Positions 36,807 to 46,081 of a stretch of DNA of 55,395 nt are shown in pieces. This DNA comes from Crocinitomicaceae bacterium (GTDB taxonomy: Bacteria; Bacteroidota; Bacteroidia; Flavobacteriales_D; Parvicellaceae), in contig PAZE01000001.1 in assembly GCA_002716065.1 (NCBI GenBank), forward strand, positions 36,843 through 92,237, given 5' to 3'. A program made the translations under genes and the position numbers. The notes under the pieces were generated by a model. That model worked only from the letters and a program-made list of their open reading frames with translations, did no database searches and was not told where the DNA came from. The number at the start of each line of letters is the position of its first letter. Positions within the stretch are counted from its first letter, which is position 1.

Positions 36807-37463
36807 TTACTTTGCTTTATATTCAATATTTAGTAGTTCAATAACCTGACCAGTGATATCAAGTTCAGCATTAGCATAGAGCATAGGGCCGCCCATTCTA
36901 TAGCTAAGTACATAATCATATCCCAATTGTTTTCCAATTCCTTGCATGTAGGTATTGGTTTGGGTAACATAATTTGAAGTAATTTTCAATTCTTCAGTGG
37001 TTAGCTTTTGATTCAACGATTGCTCTAGTTGCATGATTTCTTGTTCTAACAGCGCTATTTGTTGCCCTTTTTCTTGCGCTTCAGATTGCCCCATAATTTT
37101 TGCAGATTGTTGGTATTCGTTTACCATCCTTTCATACTCTTTATACTTATTTTTTATTTGTTTTTCAGCTGAGCTTTGTTTCTTAAGCAATGATTTTTGA
37201 ACATCTTTAGCAAATTGATAATAAGTGGAAACAGTATCACTATTTACAAAGGCAATTTTTAAATTGGAAAAATCAATAGTACTATTTGCAACACTACTTG
37301 TTGTTGCAGGCAAAGGATTAGCCGGTTTTTCGATAACAGTTGATTCAGAAGGTTTTTGGGATATATCACTTTCGGCTGAATTGCTATTTAGTTTAAAAAT
37401 TAATACAAATGCAATTGCTGCAATTAGAATGCTATTAAGAATTGATAAGTAGGTAAATTTCAT
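36807..37463 (-). CDS. OmpH/Skp-family periplasmic chaperone-like protein
   Basis: 218 aa. An N-terminal membrane segment or uncleaved signal (ILNSILIAAIAFVLIFKL) is followed by a low-complexity linker. Then comes the Skp fold: a strand (IAFVNSDTVSTYYQFA), a long coiled coil (about 95-165, KKQSSAEKQIKNKYKEYER) and a return strand (QLGYDYVLSYRMGG). Skp/OmpH chaperones hold unfolded outer-membrane proteins. There is no bamA or lpx neighbour as in the classical locus, so this is a second-type copy. It is 2 bp from genes on both sides. Confidence 0.82.
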   Translation of the reverse strand: MKFTYLSILNSILIAAIAFVLIFKLNSNSAESDISQKPSESTVIEKPANPLPATTSSVANSTIDFSNLKIAFVNSDTVSTYYQFAKDVQKSLLKKQSSAEKQIKNKYKEYERMVNEYQQSAKIMGQSEAQEKGQQIALLEQEIMQLEQSLNQKLTTEELKITSNYVTQTNTYMQGIGKQLGYDYVLSYRMGGPMLYANAELDITGQVIELLNIEYKAK

Positions 37464-37465
37464 GT

Positions 37466-37714
37466 TTAGTTTTTATTAATATTTAGAAAGCTTTCTTTAA
37501 AATCTTTACTCATGTCTACAAACCTTAGGTATACTTTGTCTAAAAAATCTTTAGTTAGCATTTTTTCAACATCTTCCATGGAGGTGACATCTGCCTGTTT
37601 AATTCTATAGGTCTGTTCAAATTGATGCAATACAATTTTAACAATAAAATAATTTTCTCTCAAGTAAATACTTATGTCTAAAACAGGGTGGGAAACTTTG
37701 CTTGTAAACTTCAT
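37466..37714 (-). CDS. Hypothetical 82-aa protein
   Basis: 82 aa, mixed alpha/beta, no signal peptide. It has a strand-rich first half (ISIYLRENYFIVKIVLH) and a helical second half (SMEDVEKMLTKDFLDKVYL). I do not recognise the family. It is supported as real by tight packing: its stop is 2 bp before the ompH-like ATG, it follows the SiaC-like gene by 47 bp, and no competing frame is convincing. The context suggests a small cytosolic protein co-expressed with the SiaC-like and OmpH-like genes. Confidence 0.6.
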   Translation of the reverse strand: MKFTSKVSHPVLDISIYLRENYFIVKIVLHQFEQTYRIKQADVTSMEDVEKMLTKDFLDKVYLRFVDMSKDFKESFLNINKN

Positions 37715-37761
37715 TAGGTTGTAATTCCTGCAAATTTAATAGAAACTTTAAGAAAATAGGC

Positions 37762-38160
37762 TTAAGCAGAAACGCTAACGTATGGATTGTATTCAATAAA
37801 ATGAAATGGGATGTTAACCATAAACGCAAAATCCTGTCCTACTTCAAACATTTCATCCTCCCCCTCTACATAATGCCATTTTACAACTACCGATCGATTT
37901 TTTTTAACGAGCTCATTTAGTTTATAAAATATAAAAAGGATTCTTTTGGAAGAAGAAACGTTAAAATAGTGCAATTTTAAATTTAGTGTTGTTTTAACAG
38001 TAGTATTTTTAATATACTCATCTAACCATTCTAAAATAGGTGTGAAAAATGCTTCGGCATCATCAGGAATTGCATTCCCTTCAATAGTTAATTCTCCATT
38101 TTCGGGGTTGAGGTGTACTAAAGGAGAGATTTCAGTAGGTTTACATTGAAAAACGTTCAT
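37762..38160 (-). CDS. SiaC/DUF1987-family regulatory protein
   Basis: 132 aa, a typical length. The fold has the pattern PLVHLNPENGELTIEGNAIP, then FFTPILEWLDEYI, then LKLHYFNVSSSKRILFIFY and VVVKWHYVEGEDEMFEVGQD. In Pseudomonas, SiaC is phosphorylated on a Thr in the corresponding YxNTSS loop by SiaB, dephosphorylated by SiaA, and activates a diguanylate cyclase. Here that loop reads YFNVSSSK, with Val at residue 68, and no siaA, siaB or cyclase gene is adjacent. It therefore looks like a divergent or phosphorylation-independent member. It heads the run 37.4-33.6 kb on the minus strand. Confidence 0.8.
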   Translation of the reverse strand: MNVFQCKPTEISPLVHLNPENGELTIEGNAIPDDAEAFFTPILEWLDEYIKNTTVKTTLNLKLHYFNVSSSKRILFIFYKLNELVKKNRSVVVKWHYVEGEDEMFEVGQDFAFMVNIPFHFIEYNPYVSVSA

Positions 38161-38247
38161 AATACATTAACTATGTGAGGATAAATTTGTAATAATTTTT
38201 TCAGACTAAAATTTATATTCTGCAAAAAAGAAAAAATTAACGATTAA

Positions 38248-38271
38248 ACCAATTAATTAACCGATTAATTA
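38248..38271. repeat. Two tandem 12-bp repeats upstream of siaC-like gene
   Basis: ACCAATTAATTA (38248-38259) and ACCGATTAATTA (38260-38271) are adjacent direct repeats with one mismatch. A shorter related unit AACGATTAA lies just before (38239-38247). They fill the end of the 111-bp gap between the lytR-like stop and the siaC-like start. They could be a binding site for the adjacent LytTR regulator. The rest of the gap shows no other feature. Confidence 0.5.
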
Positions 38272-38991
38272 TTAAAGGCTGAACCTAGTTTTAAACTTAA
38301 CTGCCTGCCTTCTAGATATTTCAACTTCCATGTCGTTGGATAATGAAATTTTCAAACCGCCATTAAACCAGTTTTCAATAGTTTTAATGCAATGAAGATT
38401 AACAATAAACCTTCTATTTGCTCTAAAAAAACAATTGCTGCTTAACCTACTCTCTAAATTGTTTAAAGACATTAGAACAAGTGGTTTTACGTTCCTAAAG
38501 TATATCCTAACATAGTTGCCTTCACTTTCAAAAACTACTACTTCTTCCATTTTCAAAAACCAACATTTCTCTCCATCTTTAATAAAAATATGATCGTTGA
38601 GCTCTAAAATTTTTCTATTTGAAATAAGGGAGTTGAGCTCTTTTTTTTCTTGAAATAAATTTTTGACAGTTTCACTTAGCCTTTCTGGGAGAACGGGTTT
38701 TGTTAGGTAATCAAATGCGTTAACATCAAATGCAGAAATAGCATGATCTTCATATGCTGTAACAAAAACAACTTGTGCTGAGGTTTCTATCTCATTGAGA
38801 AGATCGAAGCCGGTTTTTTCTGGCATTTCAACATCTAAAAACAATAAGTCTGGATGGAGTAAATTTATTTTTTCTTTAGCATCTTCAACGTTTTCACTTT
38901 CACCAACAACTGTAATTTCAGGGTGTTTTTTTAAAAGATTAATTAATTCTTTTCTTGCTAATCTTTCATCATCAATAATAAGAGCTTTCAT
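38272..38991 (-). CDS. LytTR-family response regulator
   Basis: 239 aa. The receiver domain (1-120) has the acidic pocket IIDDERL, phosphoacceptor D53 (LLFLDVEMPEKTG), the Thr/Ser switch (VFVTAYEDHA) and the Lys of TKPV. The C-terminal LytTR DNA-binding domain (about 135-239) carries FFRANRRFIVNLHCIKTIE. It is encoded 1 bp after its kinase and is the last gene of the tatC-to-lytR run. Likely targets include its own neighbourhood, where repeats lie just beyond its stop. Confidence 0.93.
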   Translation of the reverse strand: MKALIIDDERLARKELINLLKKHPEITVVGESENVEDAKEKINLLHPDLLFLDVEMPEKTGFDLLNEIETSAQVVFVTAYEDHAISAFDVNAFDYLTKPVLPERLSETVKNLFQEKKELNSLISNRKILELNDHIFIKDGEKCWFLKMEEVVVFESEGNYVRIYFRNVKPLVLMSLNNLESRLSSNCFFRANRRFIVNLHCIKTIENWFNGGLKISLSNDMEVEISRRQAVKFKTRFSL

Positions 38992-38992
38992 G

Positions 38993-40036
38993 CTAGTTGG
39001 TTAAATTATGAAGTTTAATGAACGTATGTACTTTCTTGTCTTTATTGGATATTTCTAATGAACTTTTGGATGAATATAACAATTCTATTCGTTTTTTTGA
39101 ATTGGCAATTCCTGTCCCGGAATTGTTTTGTTGATTAGGGCTATAGACTCCGTCATTTATAATTACAATATGAAGAAAATCTACATCAAGTTTTGCCGAC
39201 AGCTTAATTTCTCCACCATTCTTTATTTTACTTATACCGTGTTTAATTCCATTTTCCACCAATGTTTGAATTAACATTGGAGGAACTAAAAATGAAAGAG
39301 CATCTTTACTTATTTCAATAGTTATTTTAAGACGGTCTTCAAATCGAATTTTTTCTAAGCTCAAGTAGTCTTCTACCAATTTTAGCTCTTCTCTAAAAGG
39401 TATTAGATTGGACCTGTTTGAGTTAAAAGAGCCTCTAAGTAAATTACTCAATTCATTAATGGACTTTTTTGCTAGTTCAGGGTTTTCGTCAATTAAGGCT
39501 CTAATGTTATTAAGAGAATTAAACATAAAGTGAGGATTCATTTGACTTTTAAGATTACTTAATTCAGCTTTTTGTTTTGCTGCTTCCAATTGTAGGTTAG
39601 AGATTTCTTGGTTCCTTGATTTTTCAAAAAAATGGTAGGCAAAATACAATACAGACCAAATAAATACGGTGATAAATTGTCCAGTTAGGTTTTCAATTCT
39701 TTGTATTGGATTGAGCAATTTGTATATAGGAATATTATCGATTACTAAAACAATGATTTGTGTGCATATAAGAAGAACTAATCCTACAACAATTGATCCT
39801 GTTATAATTCTGGGAATTACTTGAATAACTTTAAGACTTAGCCAATTTTTTCTAAGAATAAAATTTCTGTATAAATGAGTAGTTCCAATTCCTAATAATA
39901 AAATAATTAACCCATCTTGAAGTGCTCTTATAATGTTGAAGTTACTGGTTTGATAGTCATTAATAAATCCAATAAAAAGGATAAAGCCCCATCCAACAAA
40001 TTGAAATAACCAATACAAAAGCGTTTTATTAGTCAT
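38993..40036 (-). CDS. LytS/YehU-type sensor histidine kinase
   Basis: 347 aa. Four membrane segments (about 7-25, 40-57, 76-98, 118-136) form the sensor without an obvious ligand domain. A coiled coil (140-163) leads to the His_kinase motif SQMNPHFMFNSLNNIRALI with phosphoacceptor H169. The C-terminal HATPase domain has the N box LVENGIKHGISKI and the GTGIANSKKRI G box. It pairs with the LytTR regulator. The signal is unknown. It is 1 bp from tsaB, so it is probably transcribed from far upstream. Confidence 0.93.
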   Translation of the reverse strand: MTNKTLLYWLFQFVGWGFILFIGFINDYQTSNFNIIRALQDGLIILLLGIGTTHLYRNFILRKNWLSLKVIQVIPRIITGSIVVGLVLLICTQIIVLVIDNIPIYKLLNPIQRIENLTGQFITVFIWSVLYFAYHFFEKSRNQEISNLQLEAAKQKAELSNLKSQMNPHFMFNSLNNIRALIDENPELAKKSINELSNLLRGSFNSNRSNLIPFREELKLVEDYLSLEKIRFEDRLKITIEISKDALSFLVPPMLIQTLVENGIKHGISKIKNGGEIKLSAKLDVDFLHIVIINDGVYSPNQQNNSGTGIANSKKRIELLYSSKSSLEISNKDKKVHTFIKLHNLTN

Positions 40037-40037
40037 T

Positions 40038-40715
40038 CTAATTAGGTTTAAAATCTTTTAGGTAATAAGGCTCAAAGTAGGCAAGGTTCTCAAAAGTATT
40101 TTTGCAGTATTTTTCATAAGAACGTTCAATTAGGTGAGTTGCTGAACACAAAATTTCACGATGGAAAACAAGCCGATTATTGACAAAAGAATCCATGACT
40201 TTTTTTGCTCCATCTCCAAAAACATGTACTTTTTGAAACTCATTAAATTGCTCAAAAAATGAATTATTTACAACTCTCGCACTTGTGGGAAAAATAATTT
40301 CTCCATTGGATTTGAATCCACTAGTATAGACTTCCATTCTTCTAGCATCAATCATAGGAAGGATGAGTTCGTTTTGAGAAACTTCATTGTTGATGTTTTT
40401 AAATCCATAATATAAACCAACAAGAGAATCTACACTTATTAGGGGTTTTTTTAATGCGTAACAAAGGCCTTTTGCTACTGAAACACCAATTCTAAGGCCA
40501 GTAAATGATCCAGGACCTTTGTCTATTGTAATTGCATTTAAATCAGCTAGATTTCTACTAGACTCAAACATGAGAGTTTCTATTAGAATAGTTAATCTTT
40601 CAGAATGAATGTACTTTTCAGAGGTTTCTTCAATAAAATGGATGAGTTTTCCATTTAGTGATAAAGCAACTGAGCAAACTTTTGTAGCCGTTTCTATATG
40701 TAACAGTAAACTCAA
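40038..40715 (-). CDS. tsaB: tRNA threonylcarbamoyladenosine biosynthesis protein TsaB
   Basis: 225 aa, ASKHA fold. TsaB is the scaffold of the TsaD-TsaB-TsaE complex that makes t6A37 on ANN-decoding tRNAs. Signatures are LLHIETATKVCSVALS at the N-terminus and the ITIDKGPGSFTGLRIGVSVAKGLC loop, here quoted as GPGSFTGLRIGVSVAKG. It starts with TTG at 40713-40715, overlapping the stop of the preceding OmpA-like gene as TTGA. Only the start codon is unusual. Confidence 0.93.
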   Translation of the reverse strand: MSLLLHIETATKVCSVALSLNGKLIHFIEETSEKYIHSERLTILIETLMFESSRNLADLNAITIDKGPGSFTGLRIGVSVAKGLCYALKKPLISVDSLVGLYYGFKNINNEVSQNELILPMIDARRMEVYTSGFKSNGEIIFPTSARVVNNSFFEQFNEFQKVHVFGDGAKKVMDSFVNNRLVFHREILCSATHLIERSYEKYCKNTFENLAYFEPYYLKDFKPN

Positions 40716-41971
40716 TTTAATTCTTTAATAGTGATTTCTACTCTTCTATTAGCGCTACTTTGTTCATTAGAAATTGGGTTTTTGTAAATAGGTAATTTAT
40801 TTCCGTGTCCTTTAAAAGTAAGTCGATTTTTAGCTACTCCCATGTCAATTAATTCTTTATATACTGATTTTGCTCTTTTTTTGGAAAGCTTTTGATAACT
40901 AACCCTATTTCTACCTAACCCGTTAACATGGCCACCAATTTCTACTTTCATATTGTTGTTAGCAATTAAAAAAGAATAAAGCTTGGCTATTTCGCTGTAA
41001 CTTTCTTCCAAAATAGTAGCTTTATTAGATATAAAGTTAATCTTCTTAAAATTTAAAACAGATCCGAGTTTTAATTTTTTAAGTTCAAATATTAAAGAAG
41101 TGTCTTTTTTGTTTGTAATAAAATAGATAAACTCTTGAGGTTCATATCCGCTTGCAGTAATAGTAAAAACATATTTCTGCGGTACTTTGTTGGCAATGAA
41201 TTCAATGGAGTCTTTATTAAAAAAAACCAATGAATCTTCTTGTCTTATGCCTTCAATTTTTAACCCTTTGAATGGTATGTGAATGGAATCTGATGAGCTA
41301 AATTGAACGGTGACTTTTGCTGGTGAGTTAACTTCTTTTTCATTTGCAATTTTAACTTCAGGTTCTAAATTAGTTTTTGGGTTTTTTGGAATTAAAATGG
41401 TGTCTATAAATTCTGTTTTAGAAAACAAATTAAAATAAGCATTTGAACCATTTGGGCTATCAATAATTAAATAATATTCTTCACCTTTATTCACTTTTAG
41501 AGTTGATGAGAAGTAGGGTTGATATCCGGCTTTCGCATAAGCATTACTATTCTCAGCTCTCATTCCAGTAATGCTTCCAGTTTTGGGATGTTTTCTTGCC
41601 AGATTTGAGCGAATTGGAATAGGCTGATTGCTCTTTATGAAGTTGCAAAAATTAGGTCGATCAATTTTATAGAGCATAAAATCAAAGTCATCTTCTGAGT
41701 TTTTTGGAGTCAGTTCAAATTCAAATTCAGTAGTGTCTCTAAAATACAAGTAGATCCACAAGGTGTTGTGCTCCTCAGTAAAAAAATAATCATTGTAAAG
41801 GTCATGTCCGAATATTTCTTTTTCCTTACCAAATCCTGTGGGAACCGAGATGTTGCCCTCTCTTTTAGAGTCATATACTAGGGCATCAATACAGTCTGAA
41901 TGTTGGGTATAATTTACAAGTGGATAAAGAAAAAAAAGAAAAGTAATTAGGGATAGAAATTGTCTAAGCAT
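40712..41971 (-). CDS. OmpA-family outer-membrane/peptidoglycan-associated protein
   Basis: 419 aa from ATG 41971 ([20 protein letters not shown], signal peptide). An ATG ten codons earlier would overlap lptB more deeply and spoil the signal peptide. Residues about 25-190 form an unfamiliar beta domain ([37 protein letters not shown]) like those in other Bacteroidota surface proteins. Residues about 225-310 look like an extra beta module. The C-terminal OmpA domain (about 315-419) contains [34 protein letters not shown] and SANRRVEI. It probably tethers the outer membrane to the wall. It overlaps lptB by 8 bp. Confidence 0.8.
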   Translation of the reverse strand: MLRQFLSLITFLFFLYPLVNYTQHSDCIDALVYDSKREGNISVPTGFGKEKEIFGHDLYNDYFFTEEHNTLWIYLYFRDTTEFEFELTPKNSEDDFDFMLYKIDRPNFCNFIKSNQPIPIRSNLARKHPKTGSITGMRAENSNAYAKAGYQPYFSSTLKVNKGEEYYLIIDSPNGSNAYFNLFSKTEFIDTILIPKNPKTNLEPEVKIANEKEVNSPAKVTVQFSSSDSIHIPFKGLKIEGIRQEDSLVFFNKDSIEFIANKVPQKYVFTITASGYEPQEFIYFITNKKDTSLIFELKKLKLGSVLNFKKINFISNKATILEESYSEIAKLYSFLIANNNMKVEIGGHVNGLGRNRVSYQKLSKKRAKSVYKELIDMGVAKNRLTFKGHGNKLPIYKNPISNEQSSANRRVEITIKELN

Positions 41972-42710
41972 TAGAGTCAAAAGATTTTTTTCGAAGTTCA
42001 AAATTTTGACCTAAATATACTTTTTTTACTTGTTCATCCATAGAAAGGGTTTCTGCAGTGCCAGACTTGAGTATAGAACCCTCAAATAGTAAATAGGCTC
42101 GATCCACAATAGAGAGTGTTTCTTGTACATTGTGATCTGTAATTAGTACTCCAATTCCTTTTTTCTTTAACTTAAGTACTATTCGTTGTATGTCTTCTAC
42201 TGCAATAGGATCCACACCAGCAAATGGTTCGTCAAGTAAAATAAAAGAAGGGTTTATGGCTAAGGTTCTTGCAATTTCTGTTCTTCTTTTCTCTCCCCCA
42301 GAAAGCTTAATTCCAAGGTTTTTTCTAACATGATTTAATCCAAATTCTTCAATTAAATCTTCAAGTCTTTTGTGTTGCTCCTGTTTCGTTAATGAGGTCA
42401 TTTGTAGTATGGCCAATATGTTGTCTTCAACGCTTAACTTTCTAAAAACGGAAACTTCTTGAGGTAAATAGCCAATTCCCATCTTTGATCTTTTGTACAT
42501 AGGAGTTTTAGTAATGTCTTTATTTTCTAAAAAGACAGTTCCTTTATCTGGTTTTACTAACCCAACCATCATATAAAATGAGGTTGTTTTGCCAGCTCCA
42601 TTTGGACCAAGTAAACCAACAATCTCTCCTTTTTTAAGTTCGATGGAAACATTTTTTACTACAGCTCTATTTTTGTAGGATTTAGATATGTCTTGTGTTC
42701 TTAAAATCAT
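41964..42710 (-). CDS. lptB: LPS export ABC transporter ATP-binding protein
   Basis: 248 aa. Walker [10 protein letters not shown] (35-43), a Q-loop in [14 protein letters not shown] that is characteristic of LptB, signature [13 protein letters not shown] and Walker [16 protein letters not shown]. It powers extraction of lipopolysaccharide from the inner membrane with LptF, LptG and LptC, which are not in the window. It lies between the DUF5686 gene (1-bp overlap) and the OmpA-like gene. The tatC-lptB proximity recurs in Bacteroidota. Confidence 0.95.
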   Translation of the reverse strand: MILRTQDISKSYKNRAVVKNVSIELKKGEIVGLLGPNGAGKTTSFYMMVGLVKPDKGTVFLENKDITKTPMYKRSKMGIGYLPQEVSVFRKLSVEDNILAILQMTSLTKQEQHKRLEDLIEEFGLNHVRKNLGIKLSGGEKRRTEIARTLAINPSFILLDEPFAGVDPIAVEDIQRIVLKLKKKGIGVLITDHNVQETLSIVDRAYLLFEGSILKSGTAETLSMDEQVKKVYLGQNFELRKKSFDSNA

Positions 42711-45181
42711 TAGAAATCAAATTGCAATTTAGCTCTTACTCCAAAAGGGGCTACTTTAATACCTTCAAATTCATTGTCAAGATACGAAAGTCTCCATATA
42801 ACATCAACCCTCAAGAATTTAAAGATGTTTTCAATGCCAAAAGAAGACTCTATATAGGGTTTTCTTTCTAATGAGCTACTAAATTCAGGGAGATCTAAAA
42901 TTAGGTTTTCTGGGTTGTTTAGTCGCCCCCAAACGCCTTGAAATGTTGCTACCTCTCTCCATTTTAGTTTTTTTAAGAGAGGAAATTTATTCAAAAACAA
43001 ACCATCAAAATGATTTTCTATTTTCCATGTAACGTACTCATTACTAATAAATTCTCCAATATTCATCATATTAAAGGCTTCATCATTATATGACCAAGTT
43101 TCATTTCCGGGGTGAACTTCAAGCAATGGGAATGGAATGTTTCCAAAAATTTTACCGGCAGAAAACTGGTAATTTAATTTCCCTAAAATGCCAAGCGGAA
43201 TTTTATGATTAAAAGAAAGTTTTATCCTATGGAACTCATATTGACTTTCAAGCAAATTGGGTATTCCATAACCATAGTTAATTTCAATAATGGGAAATTT
43301 TGTTCCTAAACTTACCCGATCAAACTCACCTGAAATATATTTCTCATTATAAGCAAAACGAGTTTGAAAAGTAATTTCTGATGTATTAATGTTGTTTATT
43401 GGGCTTTGAATTCCGTTGTTGTTAGATTGAAAAAAATTTATCACCCCAATAGGTTCTATAATAGAGTTTCTAAATAAGACCGTACTCGATAAACCATGAA
43501 ACCACTCTCTTGTATAGGAAAAACGAGTTTCGGTGTTAAAAATGAATTTATTAAATGGGTTTCTTCTGAAAAGCGAGGACACAACACCTGAGTTATTATA
43601 GGCATTAGAGCTAATGCCAATTTGTTCTACATCTTTTTTATGTACAAGTTGAACTAATCTTCTTGGTTTTTTAGTAATGAAAAATCGAGTGCCAGCTCCA
43701 TATTTAATTCTTTTGTCTAACAAGCCATAAGCGCCAAAAGCAGAAAGCTCAATTCTTGTGCTAAAATCGTTGCTAGTTCTGACTGTGCCTCTAAAACGGT
43801 GTCCTTCAACTTCATTATAAGAGTACAATGAAGTATATTCTCCAACTTCAAATTTTCCAAAAACTTTGTATCCAGTTGCCAGCAGATAGATAACATCAGC
43901 ATAGGTTCTCATAACAGGTAATTTTCTGAGTGTATCTATCATTTTATATACCTGCTGTTGCTGTTTAGTGAGCGAGTCGTGCCTGTTTTTTACCCAAAAG
44001 TTGTCGTCACGAATATTTGCAGAATCACTGATAAATACATTTTCAGCTCCTGAATAAAAAGGCTCCTCCTTGGGGCAGTTAATAATGAAATTATCATAAG
44101 AGGTAGTTTTTTTCCCATAAAAGCCCAATGTTTTTTTAGTCCATTGAAAATCAATAAACAACTCATCTTTTGTAAGCATCCAAACCTCTTTTTCAACTTG
44201 TTTGAATGTTTGAGTCACCTGAAGGTTGTTGACAAAGTTTATATTGGCGTCTTTGGCTATTGTGCTTTCAACTTTTTTTATGGCGTAGGTAGTGTCGTGA
44301 ACCCACATAGTTCCTTCAAAGGTAAGCTCGCCTTTTCTCTTGGGGGTGAAATCTAGCTGATAGCACCAATAGCCATCCATATATAGGCTATCTATTAAAT
44401 AATATTTGTAAAATGATAAGCATTGATTTGCAATTGGGCTAACAAAGTTTTTTCTAAAAATCGTTAGGTAGTTGTCGTAAATATTTACTTGTTGGTACAT
44501 GTCTCCTGTAAACTGTGATATGCTTTCGTTATCTACACCAGATACATTTGATCCCTTAATAATTTCTTTATGTGTTTTAGGAGATTTCCTAAAATAGTAA
44601 TCTGATAATGATTCGGTGACAAATAAAGGTAGAAATTCTTTCTCACCAGTTGTATCTACATTGTCAAAAATAAAGTTGAATTTTCTAAAAGCTTTGGTGT
44701 TTTTAAATTCATCTGTAAGGTTGTTAATGTCAAATTGAATTTTATTATACACTTCATATTGATAGGCGTCAAGTTTTTCTCTATTGTTAATTTTTTTGTT
44801 TTTAAGCACATTGTCGATGATGGCATGTGCAGGATTAACATCACTTGAAATAATGGTTATTTCTTGAAGGGATGTAAATGATTCATTTAAATAAACTGTT
44901 AGTTGTTGAGCTTTATCTTTTTGAATTGGAAGAATAACCTTTTTATAGCCGATAAATGATATTACAATAGAGTCTGTGGCATAAAAGGTTTCAATGGAGA
45001 ATTTCCCTTGTAAATCTGTGGTAACACCAACTTTTGTTCCTTTAAAAAAAACATTTACAAAAGGAAGTGCTTCACCAGTGATGCTATCCTTTACGAGTCC
45101 GCTAACTTTTGTTTTTTGACCAAAAAAACTCAAGGAGTTAACTAGGCACAATAGTAATGCGATATGTTTTATAAAGCTCAA
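42710..45181 (-). CDS. DUF5686 outer-membrane protein with carboxypeptidase-like regulatory domain
   Basis: 823 aa. A signal peptide ([20 protein letters not shown]) leads a CarboxypepD_reg-like domain (about 22-100, [20 protein letters not shown]). The rest is the DUF5686 region, with a helical start ([19 protein letters not shown]) and many barrel-like strands to the end ([11 protein letters not shown]). The terminal Phe and preceding pattern suggest an outer-membrane barrel assembled by BAM. Function is unknown; members are widespread in Bacteroidota. It starts with TTG at 45179-45181, 6 bp after tatC. Confidence 0.82.
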   Translation of the reverse strand: MSFIKHIALLLCLVNSLSFFGQKTKVSGLVKDSITGEALPFVNVFFKGTKVGVTTDLQGKFSIETFYATDSIVISFIGYKKVILPIQKDKAQQLTVYLNESFTSLQEITIISSDVNPAHAIIDNVLKNKKINNREKLDAYQYEVYNKIQFDINNLTDEFKNTKAFRKFNFIFDNVDTTGEKEFLPLFVTESLSDYYFRKSPKTHKEIIKGSNVSGVDNESISQFTGDMYQQVNIYDNYLTIFRKNFVSPIANQCLSFYKYYLIDSLYMDGYWCYQLDFTPKRKGELTFEGTMWVHDTTYAIKKVESTIAKDANINFVNNLQVTQTFKQVEKEVWMLTKDELFIDFQWTKKTLGFYGKKTTSYDNFIINCPKEEPFYSGAENVFISDSANIRDDNFWVKNRHDSLTKQQQQVYKMIDTLRKLPVMRTYADVIYLLATGYKVFGKFEVGEYTSLYSYNEVEGHRFRGTVRTSNDFSTRIELSAFGAYGLLDKRIKYGAGTRFFITKKPRRLVQLVHKKDVEQIGISSNAYNNSGVVSSLFRRNPFNKFIFNTETRFSYTREWFHGLSSTVLFRNSIIEPIGVINFFQSNNNGIQSPINNINTSEITFQTRFAYNEKYISGEFDRVSLGTKFPIIEINYGYGIPNLLESQYEFHRIKLSFNHKIPLGILGKLNYQFSAGKIFGNIPFPLLEVHPGNETWSYNDEAFNMMNIGEFISNEYVTWKIENHFDGLFLNKFPLLKKLKWREVATFQGVWGRLNNPENLILDLPEFSSSLERKPYIESSFGIENIFKFLRVDVIWRLSYLDNEFEGIKVAPFGVRAKLQFDF

Positions 45182-45187
45182 AAAAAG

Positions 45188-46003
45188 TTAGTTGGATAAA
45201 TTCTTTTTCTTTTCTACAATTTTAGATACGTAAATACCAATTTCGTAAAGCAACAATATAGGAATGGAAACGAGTACTTGGCTTATTACATCAGGTGGAG
45301 TAATTATTGCTGATAACAATAAAATTCCTACCAGCGCATGTTTTCTATATTTTTTAAGCATAGAAGAGGATACTAATCCAAGTTTTGATAGAAGGTAAAT
45401 TACAATTGGAAGCTCAAAAAATAAGCCGCTAAAAAAAGTAGATGTAGTAATCATTGACATGTAGGAGCTTATGGTGAAATTGTTCTGAATTTCACTGCTT
45501 AGTTTATATCCTCCAAAAAACTGTACGCAAAGTGGACTAATAATGTAGTATCCAAAAAGAACACCAAGAAAAAATAAAATGGAAGAGAAAAAGACAATTC
45601 CTCTTGTGGCTTTAATTTCATTTTCTTTAAGACCAGGCTTTAGAAAGCTCCACAATTGTTGAAATATGAAAGGAAATGAAATTACTATTGCTCCAACTAA
45701 TGCAAAATACATGTTAGTTGAAAATTGTTTAGTCATTTCAATTGATTGCAAGTCTATAGGAATATCATTAGCGCACATCATTCCTTCAAGCCCTATGGAT
45801 CTTGTTAGCTTACAAAAAAACAGATAGGTAGGGAAATCATTTTCTGCCATTGCAAGATAAATATGCTCAATAACAGGGGTGGTATAGTAAAATAACACAC
45901 ACGCAATAACAATAATTGCTATAGCCGATTTCATCAATTTCCACCTAAGCTCTTCAAGGTGGCCTAAAAATGACATTTGTTTTTGTGCATCTTCTTTTTC
46001 CAT
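45188..46003 (-). CDS. tatC: Sec-independent protein translocase TatC
   Basis: 271 aa, six membrane segments. The N-terminal cytoplasmic motif is MSFLGHLEELRWKLMKS. The conserved Pro/Glu and Tyr positions lie in the FPFIFQQLWSFLKPGLKENE loop, here quoted as FPFIFQQLWSFLKPGL, and the end is RKHALVGILLLSAIITPPD. TatC binds twin-arginine signal peptides of folded cargo. The insertion around residues 60-85 (CKLTRSIGLEGMMCANDIP) is longer than in Escherichia coli but common in Bacteroidota. tatA is not in the window. It heads the long minus-strand unit and has a promoter directly at its start. Confidence 0.94.
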   Translation of the reverse strand: MEKEDAQKQMSFLGHLEELRWKLMKSAIAIIVIACVLFYYTTPVIEHIYLAMAENDFPTYLFFCKLTRSIGLEGMMCANDIPIDLQSIEMTKQFSTNMYFALVGAIVISFPFIFQQLWSFLKPGLKENEIKATRGIVFFSSILFFLGVLFGYYIISPLCVQFFGGYKLSSEIQNNFTISSYMSMITTSTFFSGLFFELPIVIYLLSKLGLVSSSMLKKYRKHALVGILLLSAIITPPDVISQVLVSIPILLLYEIGIYVSKIVEKKKNLSN

Positions 46004-46011
46004 AGAACTTA

Positions 46012-46019
46012 CAAATCTA
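46012..46019 (-). promoter_or_regulatory. -7 box of the tatC-lptB-tsaB-lytSR unit
   Basis: TAGATTTG on the minus strand is a full TAnnTTTG match, ending 8 bp upstream of the tatC ATG (46003). Transcription would begin within about 0-4 nt of the start codon. No clear -33 TTTG is seen. Confidence 0.5.
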
Positions 46020-46044
46020 ATAGATATTCTATTTGTTTTTATCT

Positions 46045-46077
46045 TTTGAATTAAACTAATGAAAGATGCTAAATTTG
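46045..46077 (+). promoter_or_regulatory. Promoter of the methyltransferase gene
   Basis: TTTG (46045-46048), a 21-bp spacer and TAAATTTG (46070-46077) match both consensus boxes. The ATG is at 46082, so the transcript is expected to be leaderless. It is divergent from the tatC promoter within 79 bp. Confidence 0.65.
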
Positions 46078-46081
46078 AATA

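Noticed and set aside
37638-37829. 63-codon open frame, minus strand
   Set aside because: It overlaps both the 82-aa gene and the SiaC-like gene in another frame and has no start signal.
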